From Gorsachius magnificus (lineage: Eukaryota; Chordata; Aves; Pelecaniformes; Ardeidae), in the NCBI GenBank assembly GCA_034008185.1, contig CM067082.1:6122984-6186983 (forward strand): a DNA stretch of 64,000 bases, read 5' to 3'. Positions within the stretch are counted from its first letter, which is position 1, and each line of letters opens with the position of its first letter. A model generated the notes under the pieces. That model had not been told where the DNA came from. It worked only from the letters and a program-made list of their open reading frames with translations, and did no database searches. The translations under genes and the position numbers were made by a program. Positions 25,347 to 37,445 of this stretch are shown piece after piece.

Positions 25347-25600
25347 GTCTTTTAGAGAATAGAAGACTGAGGGGAGAGCTGATAAACATACAAAAACCTG
25401 CAGCCAAGAGGGGACAACTTGTTTGCATGGTTCCTTGTGGAAAAAAGCTATTTCAGGAAGATTGAACTGCAGCAAGTTCAAGAGATTTAGGATAGACTTT
25501 TTTCTGTAGCAAGTAGGATAGTGAAACACAGGAAGAAATTACCTAGGGAGGTTGTATCTATTCCATCACTGAGGTTTCTGAAGTAGAGGCCAAAGAAATG
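25347..25600 (+). mobile_element. Diverged CR1-like fragment, sense
   Basis: agaatagaagactgagggga, then a body with cacaggaagaaattacctag and gaggttgtatctattccatc, matches the CR1 3' region only loosely. The end is uncertain and no terminal repeat is left. Confidence 0.6.
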
Positions 25601-28375
25601 TCTGCCAAGGATGTATGGGTGGGGTTGATTCTGCGTTGTGACAATCCTTCTACAGCCCTTTCTTTTCCTTTTTCCTTTTTTTCTTCTTTTTTTTTCCCCC
25701 CTGTCATTCTAAGAGCCTCTGGTGATGTGATGAATATGGACATGAACTGGCTTTCTCCAACCTTGTTTCAGACATGAGAACTACTACTAGTCAATGAGTT
25801 ACATTGAGTATTCATGGTTTTTAGCTGTTGTAGGACTGGTCAAATTTCCCAAATACATTAATTATGCCCTTCCTCACCAAATGCAGGCACCCTATTAATT
25901 CTTGTTACATTCAGTGTCTGAAATGAAAACTGATACTCTTCTTTTTCTCCATTGTGTTATTATTATAGATGTAGGATCTCATGATAATTGTCAGAGATGT
26001 AGGCTCTTATGCCAAACAAAAGTATGTAAGAAGGAGGCTATATCATGAAAATAGGTAATCTCCTACCTCGTTATTATAATTTTTGCTTTGTAGAAGTTGT
26101 GATTCACCCGACCTTGGAGTTGGGTTAATTAACTCTTAGACTAACCTGCAGTACCAGGGGATTCTCTTGTCTTGGAGTTTTATAATGGCTTCTTTGCAAT
26201 CCATCCTGTTGTCAGAATTATAGACCAAGGAGCTGGCAGAGTGCTCCCTGTAGGTACCAGGCATCCAGCAAAGCTCCATAATATGGATCATCAGTTCAAT
26301 TCAGCCTTGGGTGAAAGAGGGAAATAAAACATTTCTGGGGACAGCAATTCTTGCACTTGGATTCATAAGTAAAGCTGAGCTTCTAGATGGAGATCACTTT
26401 TTAGTGAGGAAATAAATGAAAACTCATAAAAAGAGGTTTTGTTATTTATGCAGTAAAGCATCTCTGTAAAAGATGCAGGGATCAAGGACTTCAGAAACAG
26501 CTTTTATCGTATCTTCAGAGCAATGAGAGTCTCTTTAGATCTGCTTTTGGCACAAAGCCTTTCTCTGTTGGGAACTTGCAGCCAGTTCTTCGGCACCTTT
26601 AAAAATCAGTTGAGGGATGACAGGTAATATAGGTCATTATAGCTTTCTATCAGTTTAAATCTACCTGATGGGCCATTTGTCAGCCTCTGTGTGATGAGAT
26701 GTGGCCAGACTCACAAGGATATTTAGGTACCTAACTCCCAGTTATTTCTGTGGCCATTAAGCATCTGAAAACCCTTTTTGAATTTAAGCTCCCATGGTGA
26801 TATTCCTGTTCCCAGCTCAGAGGTATCCAGAAAGACTTAGCACAGATGCCAGCAGTTGGCTCTTCCAGATTTGGTCGTAGGTTGTCAGGCCCAAGGCTCA
26901 GTGTGATATGTTGGTGGATTAATTTCAACCACATGCTCCTACATGCTCAGCAAAGCAGTGATGCCACAGTCACAGCCACTGCCTTTAATTTGTACTTGTA
27001 ACAAAGCGCACCTGTATATGCAGAGTTGAAAAAAACATTAGAGAAAGGCAGCATTGAAAGCATGTGTTCTGCTGCTGTTGTGATGATAGCAAATGTCCTA
27101 TGGATCAGGAGGAGAGCAAAGCAACCCCAGAACTATAACTCCACGACCTTGTGCCACCACTGGGTTAAGTGAGGAACCATTTCTCTGCTTGCTTTTCATT
27201 CACTAGGAGGCTGGAGTTGGAGGTGGGCTGTAGCTAAGTAGTTCAGTACTCTGTATTGGGGCAGGACAGAGAGGGAGTTCATTAAACCCAGTTGTGATGG
27301 TGAAGATAGGTGATGAGGAGTGAAGGTAAATGCACTAGGCATGTGTGCTGAAATGACAGAGTTTGAGGAGCTGAGACACAGGGAGATGCACCCACTGGCA
27401 GCACTCTCATGTAGAAACGTCCATGGGTTTTGTTCAAGAGGATGGAGTGCTAAGCAATGCCTTTTCAACTATCAACATTGCCACCTTACTGAAGTTTCTT
27501 GAAGGGGTGGATATTAAAAGATGAAATGTGCATCTTCTTCTCTGACAAACTTGGACACAATGAGTATACAAAGCCATTTGACAGGAAATTTTCACTAAGA
27601 TATGTCAATGGTGAAGGGCACATGGCAGGGTGCCCTGTTGGGAGGGCTGATGTGACTGACCAGACTTGGTCTTGCCAAACATCCCATAGACTTTCTTGGT
27701 GGCTTTCGGTTCCCCAATCATGTCAGTTGTATTCTCCATGGCAACTCTGCCACAACAGTAACAACGGACACATTCCTTGTTTTATCATGAAGGGAGGGAG
27801 TGTCTGGCTGTTTTGTATGCCATGGGAGAAACGGGTGCTTGTGTGAGGTGCATCTGTAACCAGGGAGGTCTAGTGAATAGTGAGTACCAAGAAGTGAGAC
27901 AGCCTTGTCTGGTCTCCTAAAGGAATGGTTTTGTAAAGGAGCTAGTGGGAGCCTGATTCAGTTTTCTCTTGTGTTGGAAGACCTCAGAGAGTGCCTGTGT
28001 CCCCAGAGGGAAGACCAGCTTATAATGGTCCATAACCTGCATGGGTATTTTACATAGCAAAAGCCACAGTAATGGATGAAAACAGATTGTTCTGAATTTT
28101 TAACTTGGCTAAAAAGATAGGAAATTCAAAGCACAGCTTAAAAGATGACTGAATGCTTTTAGCATTAAGAAAGACTGGCTTTCAACCTTTGCTGTAATTG
28201 CAAAACAAAGTCTGTCTTCATTGCTTTGCTCTTCATTAATTGCTGCTGTTGTTTTTTGTTTTCTAATGGGTGCTTATGCCTGACTGCTCAGAAGTCCGGA
28301 AGCAAAGGCATGATATTTAGGAAGGGCCTATTTCGGAATGATCAGAGGAGCAGGCTGGCTTGGGTGTGAGGAACA

Positions 28376-28660
28376 ATGAAGTTAACTGGGATTCTTCAGA
28401 TGGAAAAAAAGATGGCTTAGAGGCATTATAAGCAAAGTTTGCAAAATCATGAATGGCATAAAAAATAGAAAAAGAATAGGGTCATTGTGTTGTCCCTTAT
28501 AAAAACTGAGCTAAGTTCTAAACAAACAAGAGGAGGTTCATTATACAGTGGGTAGCAGAGCTGTGTGATTCCTTGCCAAAGGTTGTTGTGGATGTAATAA
28601 GTTTACCCGAGTTCAAGAGGAGACTAGAAAAGTCCATACAAGATAAATCCCTAATAAGTT
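28376..28660 (+). mobile_element. Diverged CR1-like fragment, sense
   Basis: attcttcagatggaaaaaaa followed by a CR1-like body (gattccttgccaaaggttgt, gttcaagaggagactagaaa). This wording is typical of old CR1 copies in birds. It is diverged, with approximate limits. Confidence 0.6.
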
Positions 28661-29465
28661 ATTAATGTAGAAATTATAGTTGTCTCTGAATTTGACCCCT
28701 GGATCCCAAAGAGTTGGAGGTGAAGGACATATGTTTGTTCTGTTCATTCTCATTTTTAGGCATCCAGTAATGCCTAGTGACAAAAAGATATAATAATACA
28801 GGGTTAGTTATCCCTTCTCTCCAGCCCTGCATGCTCATGTTGTGGTATGTTCTTATGTTTGGGCTGAGTCAAACAGTGCTGATTTTGGTTACCTCAGACA
28901 TGCATGGATCATGGTGTCACACTGAGTAAATTTCTGCCTAATGTGTTTGTCTTGTTCGATTTTGAGAAGATTCTTCTGTTCTCCCACGCCATCAGCCAAG
29001 GAACATCTTGGGCAGGCATGAGGTGTAGTGCCTGTTTTGGGGCATATATTAAAATATTTGTTGCTATAACTGCACATTTATAGAGAGTTTCAGGTGCCCA
29101 TTGTCAGATGTCACAAGTCACCACTGCATCTAGACAACGACAGAACGGTTTACAGATTGCATGCACGGAAGCATCAGGTGAAAAACAACTGCTTTGACAT
29201 GATGGATACTAGACTGCAGATTTTCACTGTTTCTTATTTAATTTGAGAGCTTCACCCTTGTTCCAAAAAGGGCTCCTGAAGGACAAAACCACCTGGAGGG
29301 CACAAGCTCATGTTCATCTCTCTGCAGGCTGCCAAATACAGTAGATTTTGTAGGAACTATGTGATACTTTTGGGAAGCATTGCTGGGACATGCAGAGAGT
29401 TTTAGAAGTTCTGCTCTTCACTGCTAAACCTGATACATTGGTCTCTTTTTCCCTCTCCATGCCAG

Positions 29466-29589
29466 GGATGTATTTCCACAAGGCCTGCCTGATGAATATG
29501 CCTTTGTAACTACCTTCAAATTCCGGAAGGCTTCCAGGAAAGAAGACTGGTATATTTGGCAGATTATTGACAAGTACGGCATACCACAG
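29466..29589 (+). CDS. COL22A1: COL22A1 exon C: TSPN strand region
   Basis: This 124-nt exon has acceptor catgccag and donor cag|gtacga. It enters in phase 2 and leaves in phase 0. After completing the split Glu codon it reads DVFPQGLPDEYAFVTTFKF, then RKASRKEDWYIWQIIDKYGIPQ. The pattern P-x-G-L-P-x-x-Y-x-F-x-x-x-F and the later W-x-x-x-W-Q (here WYIWQ) are conserved TSPN core features. The basic cluster RKASRK is a plausible polyanion-binding patch (inference). Like exon B, its length is not a multiple of 3. All phases are 0 from its 3' end on. Confidence 0.94.
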
Positions 29590-30141
29590 GTACGAGGCCC
29601 TTTGCAGCCAGCAAGAACAGCCTTGTTTCTCCTCTGTTGCATGAACCAGCTTTCTTGCCTTAACCTTTCACTTCTTTTTCCTTGTGGACTAGTAAAAATC
29701 CCTTTGCCTGTCTCAGTTCATTTTGCTGAAAATCCTTTACCTTTAATTCAAACCCTGGAGGAAAGTTTGCATAGACCTTGATCGTTGTTAGCATGCAGAT
29801 AGATGTATTAGCTGGAAAGGGGGAGAAAAATATACCATCCTTGCTCTTGAAACCACTTTTGGGGTTTTGGTTGTTTTGTTCATGTAGTTCTGTTTAGGGA
29901 AGATATTTTGCCTGTTTGGAAAAAGATAGCCACACAGATGTCCCACAGAGCTATGCCAAGTTTTTTCAGAGACTTCTAGATGTCATGCAAAGGCATTATG
30001 GATTCTCTACTTAGGATGTGGATGTAACATCTATTCTTGCACCCCAACCCTGAGCCTTGGCTGCTGCAGAGTTCGATCTAATAATTTTTGTCAAGTACTC
30101 TCAAGTTCTCATAAGAAAAATACGATAAGAGTGTAATAAAG

Positions 30142-30748
30142 TGTCCTGTTTTCAGGTGGGATAGAGTTAATTTTCTTCATAGTAGCTAGCATAGTGCTGT
30201 GCTTTGAATTTAGTACTAGAAGAATGTTGATAACACACTGATGTTTTTAGTTGTTGCCAAGCAGTGCTCAGACTGCTCAAGGACTTTTTGAGCTTCTCCG
30301 GCTCGGCCAGGTGCATAACAAGCTGGGAGTACAGCACAGCTAGGACCCAAACTGTCCAAAGAGCTATTCCATACCATATAACGTCATGCTTGGGGGGGTT
30401 GGTCGGTCGGTCGGTCGCGGGGGGAGTGATCGTTACTGGGGAACTGCTCGCTGATCGGGGACTGATCGCGGCTCGGGGAGTGATTGTGGCTGGGGACGGG
30501 CTGGGCATCGGTCGGCGGGTTGTGAGCAATTGCATTGTGCATCATTCGTTTTGTATATTCTGTATATTCTTTTATCATTCTCATTATTACTATTATTATT
30601 ATTTTCTCTTATTAAGCTGTCTTTATCTCAGCCCTCGGCTCTAACCTTTTATTTTCTTTCCAATTCTCTCCCCCATCCCACTGAGGAAGAGGGGGAGTGA
30701 GCGAGCGGCTGCATGGTGCTTAATTGCCAGCCGGGTTAAACCACGACA
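30142..30748 (+). mobile_element. Solo LTR of an avian endogenous retrovirus (sense)
   Basis: A 607-bp unit bounded by TGTC...GACA and a perfect 5-bp target duplication, taaag, at 30137-30141 and 30749-30753. No internal retroviral sequence is next to it, so it is a solo LTR left by recombination. A GC-rich tandem array lies at 30401-30527, TATA-like gtatattctgtatattc near 30556, and a ttattaagc stretch near 30610 that could stand for the polyadenylation region. These suggest + orientation (inference). It shares both ends and much of its body with the reversed copy at 61303-61850. I do not assign a class; the 5-bp duplication would suit ERVL or ERV1. Confidence 0.92.
30401..30527 (+). repeat. 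GC-rich tandem array inside the LTR
   Basis: (GGTC)4 at 30401-30416 is followed by imperfect 17-19 bp units that each open with GGGGA, at 30421, 30438, 30457, 30475 and 30492. The array is rich in CpG, unlike the surrounding intron. The related LTR at 61303-61850 has only about half this length in the matching place. Confidence 0.85.
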
Positions 30749-32646
30749 TAAAGGGCTGTCTGTCCCCATATAGCATGTTCTTAGCAGCATGCTATAGTCT
30801 GGGGGTTCGACTGTGCTTGAGGAGGGAGTGGTTTGGATGGGCTGTGTGTTTTTCTGCTCAACACAAACATGGTGCTGATGACAGTACCAGGGCTGATGTA
30901 GCCATGTAACGCAGTATTGCTGCTTTGGGACTGGTATTCAAAAGGATTTTGGGAACTCACAGTGAAGGATAGGTGCAGTTTGAGGAGTTAGCTAGCTGCG
31001 TTTCAGACAACGGTAAAAGATTCAGGTGAAAATTATTATGAGCTGCACTTCATTAAATGAAACATGATTTACTGTGCTACATGCATTCCTCCAGAGTGAG
31101 AATGTGTATATCACTCAATATTTCTTGGAGACAGCTGAAAACTTGAACTACTTAGGTGTGGAGAGGAAACATCATTCAAGATTCTCAGTAATATTTTCAA
31201 AAGTGCCTTATATTCTGGCACCAGAAGTGCCTTGGAGCCTCATGAGCCTTGTTTCATGTAAAGTTGGTAGTGGTTTGGCCACTGTGCAGACCTGCACAGC
31301 TAACAGACTGCAGGCACTTCTGAGCTAACGCAGATCCAAGCTGGCATTTCCAGACAGCAGGGTCCTCAGCTGCATGGAGATGTTGGGTCAGAGCTGGAGT
31401 CAGCCTACCCTGGACTTCTTACATCAGACACAGCCACCAATGTGACCAAACTCCTTCCAGCTTTGCAGCGTGAGGATGCGCTGTTTGTTCTCTTGACCCT
31501 GCACTTTGGTCCATTCCCTGCTGCTTGCTGGTAACTGCCTGACTTCAGTAAAAGAAGAAATCAATTTGTAAATGAACTGACAATATAATGTCTTCAGAAG
31601 ACTGGTTTTGCCTGCTTCATAGCTTGCAACATGGGGGAGAGGGAGGAGGTGTACCAAGATGCCATTAGGAATGGCTTGTGGAGGGAAAAAGGCAGAGACA
31701 TGTAGAGGGCGAAAGATGGAGGGAGACAGCGGTGGGGTTTTGATTCTGCAGTGAACAAATAGAGTGACATGATTTAATACAGAATTAAAATGGACTTTTT
31801 TTTCCACTCTCACTTGAAAATACTTAAGGTTGGTCACTTAGGACCTCATTTCTTGTGTGTTACCCTTGATTATTTTGTTCAGAAAGGAAGACATTTGAGC
31901 CCATCTGTCCTTAAACCCTTCTAACTTTCCTGTATCCCTAGGCATTGTCTCTTTTTTCCCTAATTAGCTGGATTAGGCCAGGTACCCGTCTTTGGTACCT
32001 ACTTTAAGTGGCATGGCCTGGCTGTGTCCACACTGTGTAATACGTGATCCTCTGAGCCTAAGGCATAACCATTATTGTGTGTTTCAGCTTTCTGTTCCAA
32101 GTGACTGAAATAAAGTGTGGGCAGCGCTACAGCTCAGCGGACTTGCTTCACACCAGGAAATGAGGGATTTGCTCATGCCCCATGGGATGGTTGAGGACAT
32201 GTGATGGGTACTAAATAGCTCAGAGCCTACTGGGAAGTAGTGGAAGGGTGCACAGGATAGAGAGATCCAAACCAGCCTCAGCTTTGTCAGTCTGCCTTTG
32301 GGTAGATGGCTCTGACGTGCTACCACCCAACCATGCCCAAGCATTGCTTGGGAGGTATCAAAGTGGCATATGCTGAAACCATGTTGAGGACTGTACTCAA
32401 AATAGCAGACTTTAGGTGGTCTGCACCCAAGCCTGTGCCCTGCCCCATCTTATTTACTAGAATAGGTGTAGGCTCTCTGTCCAACTTCATATCTCACACA
32501 AAACTCTGTCCTCTGCTCATTGCTTGGGCTTCTCACCACATGCTGTAGCATCCCTGACTTTGGGGTGTCAGTTGCAGTGGAAGGAAGGCAGGAGGAAGGA
32601 GGAGGCTTTGTACTTTACTAGCAAAATAATTTCTGTCTGCCCGTAG

Positions 32647-32922
32647 GTCTCGATCCGACTGGATGGAGAGAACAAAGCTCTGGAGTACAATGCCGTTGGG
32701 CTCACCAAGGACGCCGTGAGAGTGGTCTTCCGAAACGCACGAGTCAGTGATCTTTTTGACCGCAACTGGCACAAAATTGCCCTCAGCATTCAGTCAAAGG
32801 CTGTCTCACTTTACATAGACTGCAGACTGGTGCAGATGCTGCCTATTGAAGACAGGGAAAATATTGACATTCAAGGAAAGACTGTGATTGGCAAACGCTT
32901 GTATGATAGCGTCCCCATTGAC
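32647..32922 (+). CDS. COL22A1: COL22A1 exon D: TSPN core
   Basis: This 276-nt exon encodes 92 residues, phase 0 at both ends, between cccgtag and gac|gtaagt. It opens VSIRLDGENKALEYNAVGLT. At about residues 35-55 of the exon it carries the TSPN and laminin-G hallmark LFDRNWHKIALSIQ, followed by VSLYIDCRLVQ, whose Cys is a conserved disulfide position. It ends with IDIQGKTVIGKRLYDSVPID. The close match to my memory of type XXII collagen in this last stretch is the strongest gene-level evidence. No stop or frameshift is seen, and no N-glycosylation sequon. Confidence 0.95.
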
Positions 32923-34289
32923 GTAAGTACTGCATGTGCCTATTAGAGCTGGGGTAACATTCAGCATTGGGTTTTCAGCATAAGAATGGGGGTTTGGGGG
33001 TTATGTTGTAATTGAGCCTTTCACTGAAATGTCACCTGTGTTACATAGCTAAGACAGACTGGCATCTCATCATGTACAAGACTTGCTGTCTTTCTATGCA
33101 AGACTGTCAGTATCTCCATAATAGGGATTAAAAATAAGAAATTAATTTTATCTTTCTGTCTAGTCCCAGAATGCTCTATAGTTAAAATCAGAGACAAAAT
33201 CATCCACAAATACCCTCAGACTGTACTACAAATGTAAAAGTCTTTTTGGTGGCTGGTCTTAGCATTATGAGTGTTTCCACCTGTGATAGGAAGAGATGGG
33301 GAAAAAAGCAAAGCTTATTAACTCAGGAGAGTCATGATATATTCTCAGTTTCTCAGAAAAGATACCTGATATTAAATCACTCTTGCTCCAGTTGAACCGA
33401 AGTTGAGACCTGCAGGATGGACCTGATTGTCCAGTAACAGTGTTAATTTGGTATAACTTATCCATGATTGCTTGATGTTTTGGGGCTTGTGTAATCATTC
33501 TTACCTGTGCAAAATGGGTGGAATGTGCATATTAAATGTTCTAGTAGGGTTTCTCATGCAGGGGTAGACAGTCAAAAGATACAAGGCACAACAGGAGGAA
33601 AACAAACTTTATGTCAGGACGAAATTCTAGGAAGGATGGAGGTGGTCAGAATAGGTCTTCTCAAACAGAAATTTGGCCAGGCCATGGGGATTAGTTGCAT
33701 GCCTCCTTATTTGTATGAAAACCTGCACCAGAATTTTAATAGGCATATTCCAGGTCTCATTAGCTCAGCACTCTTGAAGAACGCTGAGATATTGGTCCAT
33801 TACTACCTGAAAGGAGGCTGTAGTGAGGTGAGGGTCGGCCTCTTCTCCCTGGTAACAGATGGTAGGACCAGGGGGAATGGCTTGAAGCTGCGCCAGGGCA
33901 GGTTTAGGCTAGACATTAGGAAAAACTTCTTCACCAAAAGGGTTGTCAGGCTCTGGAATGGGCTGCCCAGGGAGGTGGTGGAGTCCTCATCCCTGGAGGT
34001 ATTTAAAAGAAGGATAGATGAGGTGCTTAGGGACATGGTTTAGTGGTGGGATGGCAGTGCTAGGTTAATGGTTGGACTCGATGATCTTAAAGGTCTTTTC
34101 CAACCGAGGTGATTCTATGATTCTATGATTATTGATACAAAGAGAGATAGATACTGATAGAATCACCATGATTTTAGGCCCATCTGGCTTTTGTTTGTAG
34201 TTGTCTACACTGTTTGCATCCAAGCAAAAGGACATGTGGTCTTTAATAATTTACTGTCTCTAAGACTATTCCCTCACTTTGTCTTCTAG
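32923..34289 (+). other. Intron D-E (1.4 kb)
   Basis: Contains one young-looking sense CR1 3' end at about 33798-34130 with an intact ATTCTATG tail. The open frame that crosses 33507-34043 is mostly this repeat and is not a gene. The acceptor for exon E (tttgtcttctag) is strong. Confidence 0.8.
33798..34130 (+). mobile_element. CR1 LINE 3' fragment, sense, well preserved
   Basis: Runs from tacctgaaaggaggctgtag through gggctgcccagggaggtggt and ggttggactcgatgatctta to a clean (GATTCTAT) tail at 34111-34130. It shows a different subfamily wording from the 15158 and 20878 copies but matches the short one at 9343. It appears relatively young. Confidence 0.95.
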
Positions 34290-34370
34290 TTTGATCTTCA
34301 GCGGATGGTTATTTACTGTGATTCTCGGCATGCTGAGCTGGAGACCTGCTGTGACATTCCCTCTGGACCA
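34290..34370 (+). CDS. COL22A1: COL22A1 exon E: end of TSPN
   Basis: This 81-nt exon (27 codons, phase 0 both ends) lies between tcttctag and cca|gtaagc. It reads FDLQRMVIYCDSRHAELETC then CDIPSGP. The F-x-L-Q-x-x-x-I-x-C-D pattern and the Cys pair in ETCCDIP close FACIT TSPN domains. These Cys presumably pair with those in exons A and D (inference from family structure). Skipping this exon would preserve frame but remove three Cys. Confidence 0.94.
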
Positions 34371-34970
34371 GTAAGCTTCTTTTTGTCATTTATTCATTTT
34401 CACATGAACACTCTTCATTGAAATCTGTTACGTAAATCAGGGAATTTATGACAGTGTGGGACTATCATTTTTTTAATGATGGTGAATGAAAACTAACTAT
34501 ATAATTGGTAATGTAGCAGCGCCAGAAGACGATCACTGCAGAGGGATGAGTATGAGGAATCTGAAGTTTCTAAGTTGCTCTTTCTTTGTCAAACTGTCAG
34601 GGGAAACAAAACCCTGAAGTGATGATGGAACAACAGAAATTCAGCATGAAATATTCAATATGTTTCCCACTGGTTTTATTTGGGAAGAGCTAAAACAGTG
34701 CCAGTTGCTGCTTAGTTTCTTGTGCCTAGCTCCCATTAGAAACTACCACCCTCCTTTCACTCTTCTTCCCTCAGTCCTGGTTAAAGAGATTCATTGTTTA
34801 TTTTGCCACATTTTTCCCTATTGCTTGAATGAATGGCTTTTGTGGGATTTTGTTCCTCACTACGACTCATTTAGCTCTGCGTTATGCCTATGCGGTTTCT
34901 CTAAAGTGGGTGGAAGAGGAAGCTTTCCAGCACTGAAGGCTTTGTCATGACCTTGAATGTTTGGGTGTAG
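34371..34970 (+). other. Intron E-F (600 bp)
   Basis: No repeat or exon is recognisable. The acceptor region gtttgggtgtag before exon F is purine-rich and weak. Confidence 0.75.
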
Positions 34971-35084
34971 TGCCAGGTCACGATCCTGACGGAAACACCT
35001 CCCCTGGAAGTGAGGCCCACTGTTGGCAACGAGCAAGTTGGCCACCTCAAGACTGTCAACTGCTCCTGTCCTGCTGGACCAAAG
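34971..35084 (+). CDS. COL22A1: COL22A1 exon F: Cys-rich linker to the helix
   Basis: This 114-nt exon (38 codons, phase 0) lies between gggtgtag and aag|gtgagt. It reads CQVTILTETPPLEVRPTVGN, then EQVGHLKTVNCSCPAGPK. It connects TSPN to the collagenous region. CQVT at the start and NCSCP at the end flank a Pro/Thr/Glu-rich spacer. The CSC pair just before the triple helix is where FACIT chains can form interchain disulfides (family knowledge, role here inferred). N-C-S is a possible N-glycosylation sequon, the only one I see in the window. The upstream acceptor lacks a clear polypyrimidine tract. Confidence 0.92.
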
Positions 35085-35674
35085 GTGAGTGTTGAGATGA
35101 GTGTGTTTCAATTGAGACATGCTGGATGGGTTTGGAAATAGGGGTATGACACTGTGCAAGTGAGTTATGAGAAGGGCTGTATTTGTTCATGAAGCACTTT
35201 AAGACCTAGTGGTAGAAAACACTTCATAGAAGGAGCCAGGCATGTGTTGTTCACAGGTGGGATGTCTGTAGAGGTAACAGCAGTCTTTCCAGGTGTTTTC
35301 CCTTTGCCTAATTCAGTGAATTTGATCATGTTGGTAGTCCTGGTAACAACCTTGAAAAAAAGTGGTTATTCTTATCCAGCCCAGTTATGTGCATCCTTCT
35401 TCAAACAAAAAGGGAAAGATTCTGGTGGTAAATATAGGCACACTGAAAAAATCTCTTTGAAAAGCAGTGCGCTTGCTTATATTGGCTGTGACTGGGACCT
35501 CTGAGAAGCCAGTTTCACTGTCATTGCTCTTGAGGGCATGTCATTTTTAGACTGTTCTCCAGTAAAGGCTGAAAATATTTTTGTTGTCCTCAATTCCTGT
35601 CGTATTGGGTCCCTTGCTCTGTTATATAACGAGGAGATCAGTCTGACTAATCAAGTTTGGTTTTTTTGTCTTAG
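35085..35674 (+). other. Intron F-G (590 bp)
   Basis: Ordinary short intron with no recognisable repeat. It ends in a strong tract (tttggtttttttgtcttag). Confidence 0.75.
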
Positions 35675-35719
35675 GGTGAGAGAGGTCCAACAGGCCCTGA
35701 AGGTCCTAAAGGTCAAAAG
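35675..35719 (+). CDS. COL22A1: COL22A1 exon G: first Gly-X-Y exon (45 nt)
   Basis: Fifteen codons in phase 0 give five perfect triplets, GERGPTGPEGPKGQK, between gtcttag and aag|gtcagt. This begins the triple helix after the CSC linker. 45 nt is one of the standard collagen exon sizes. The Y-position Lys residues are candidate hydroxylysines (inference). No Gly is missing. Confidence 0.9.
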
Positions 35720-37344
35720 GTCAGTAATATATGCTAGTTCATTTGTTCAATAAAAACAGCAACAACAGCAAGTAAAACATTTTCAGAGTAAGTTGAGGAG
35801 TTCATTCTGAGAAATAAGAGTCAATTTGGTGTATGACTTAGTTCATGTAGTTTTGGATGAGCCTGGGAATGCAGGAGACTGGTCGTCTTGTATCTTTGCT
35901 CCAGACTTGCACTTCTCTGTTGCTGCTTTCTGTCATTTTTAGAGTATGTTCCAAAATCTTTTCCTCTAGCTTCTAAACTGACATTCTTGTCAGTTAGTGT
36001 TATTCATTAGGTCATGCACAGCTTTCATAAGTCACCTGAAAAACCATGTGCTGCTTCTGTACTGTGCCTTGCTCAGCAGTATCCATAGGTTAGGTAGCAG
36101 CCTCCCGGTCACAGTCCTGAGACTATGGTAAAGGATTAGCCACAAATCTGTTATCCTTAGCAAGACTGTCTGAGTCATGAGCTGGTGTTAAATATAGGCC
36201 ACTTCCCTCAGGACTCGTCTTCCTAGATAACAGGGTAGGGGAGTGGCCGTGATCTCTGCTTCAAGTTTCACAGTGCAACCTCTATATTATCCTGCATATT
36301 CTGCAGGCTTCTTTGATGTGCCCATGCGTACATTCAGCGTACACACATTTTCCTTTTGTGCTTGGTTACAGATAGAGCTGTGAGACAATTGACTTAAAGG
36401 GAGCCCTTGTACTGGAAGAAAACAAAGATTCACAACATTGCTGAAAGGTGAAAGTTGGCAGTGGTGGTGGTTCCCGGTTTCACCATCTGTGTGATTAAAA
36501 AGATGTTTGGGAACAATTTGTATTCAAAACCATTTCCATCTGAATCACTTCTGCAGATTTGGTCACTGAATTTATACCTGTTTGGTGAACAAACTAATTG
36601 CGTCCCACCAAAAGTTACACAGTCATCGTGAAACACTGTGGGAGGGGAAAGGAGAAATCTCTCAATCTTGGAAGGTCAGGCATCCTCGGCAATGTGTTGT
36701 GGATTTTTTTTTGGCAAGGCTCGGTCTGCTGTCTGCAGGGAGAAGTTTTGGATGATGAAGGGACGTGTTTTGGAGTATGTTTTCTGCTGGCATGAAAGAA
36801 CATGGGCGCATTAATGCTCAGATGTGCCTGACTGAAACTGCAGAAAATGTTTCCTCATGCTTCCACGCGTATATAAATAGCAACTTTCTATTTTAATCTG
36901 TGACAGCTTAAATAATGATGGGCTGTTTTGAAGAATGGCAGAGCCATGACTGTTGTGAGGAGGTTGCAGGATGATGATGATAATGGTAAAAGCACCCTGC
37001 AGCAACATCCCGTTGTCTTTCACCGCTTTGACAAGGTCTATGCGAGGATGTCTGTTCTATGTAACACGGCACACTGCTGGGGTGCAGCAGATACCCGTTG
37101 AATACAAAATAGTGTATATCCAAGCACAGCATCAGCAGGTTTTCTGCAGCAGATCCTGAAATGGCTGTCCCATTCCTGCAGGCAGGTTGCTGAATAACTC
37201 TGCAGGTGTTTGTGACTTTTCCCTGGCTGTAGTGGTCCGAGACATGTATACAGCCAAGGCAGGACTGTGTCACAGTCTCAGGGAACTGGGGATGATGCTG
37301 TTTAAATACAGGCTCTGGCAACAATTTGGTACAAATGTGATGAT

Positions 37345-37445
37345 TTGAGACAAATTACTTAGCTTCTCTATCTGTTAACTAAGGCAAGTAAAAGATTTTG
37401 CTCCTGACTTGCAAAGATGTTGTGATTAAATAACATATACCATCC
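37345..37445 (+). mobile_element. Possible MIR/CORE-like SINE remnant
   Basis: acaaattacttagcttctct followed by gatgttgtgattaaataaca recalls the 3' half of MIR-type SINEs (acttaacctct..., then tgttgtgaggattaaat). The match is short and by eye only. Confidence 0.4.

Larger units (their letters stand above)
20836..29465 (+). other. Intron B-C (8.6 kb)
   Basis: No exon is seen between B and C. The intron holds sense CR1 fragments at 20878-21246, 24361-24600, 25347-25600 and 28376-28660, and short TTG-rich simple sequence near 22917-22945 and 23023-23039. The remainder is ordinary intron. The acceptor for exon C (ctctccatgccag) is good. Confidence 0.8.
29590..32646 (+). other. Intron C-D (3.1 kb)
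   Basis: The main content is the sense solo LTR at 30142-30748 with its target duplication. No coding exon is seen elsewhere. The acceptor for exon D is tctgcccgtag, with a mixed pyrimidine tract. Confidence 0.8.

Noticed and set aside
30167..30535. Open frames on both strands in the GC-rich part of the LTR
   Set aside because: They follow the 17-19 bp tandem array and its lack of stops, not a retroviral gene.
33507..34043. The longest open frame (178 codons, + strand)
   Set aside because: Its last two thirds are the CR1 3' fragment at 33798-34130. The first third has no family resemblance and the frame has no splice support.
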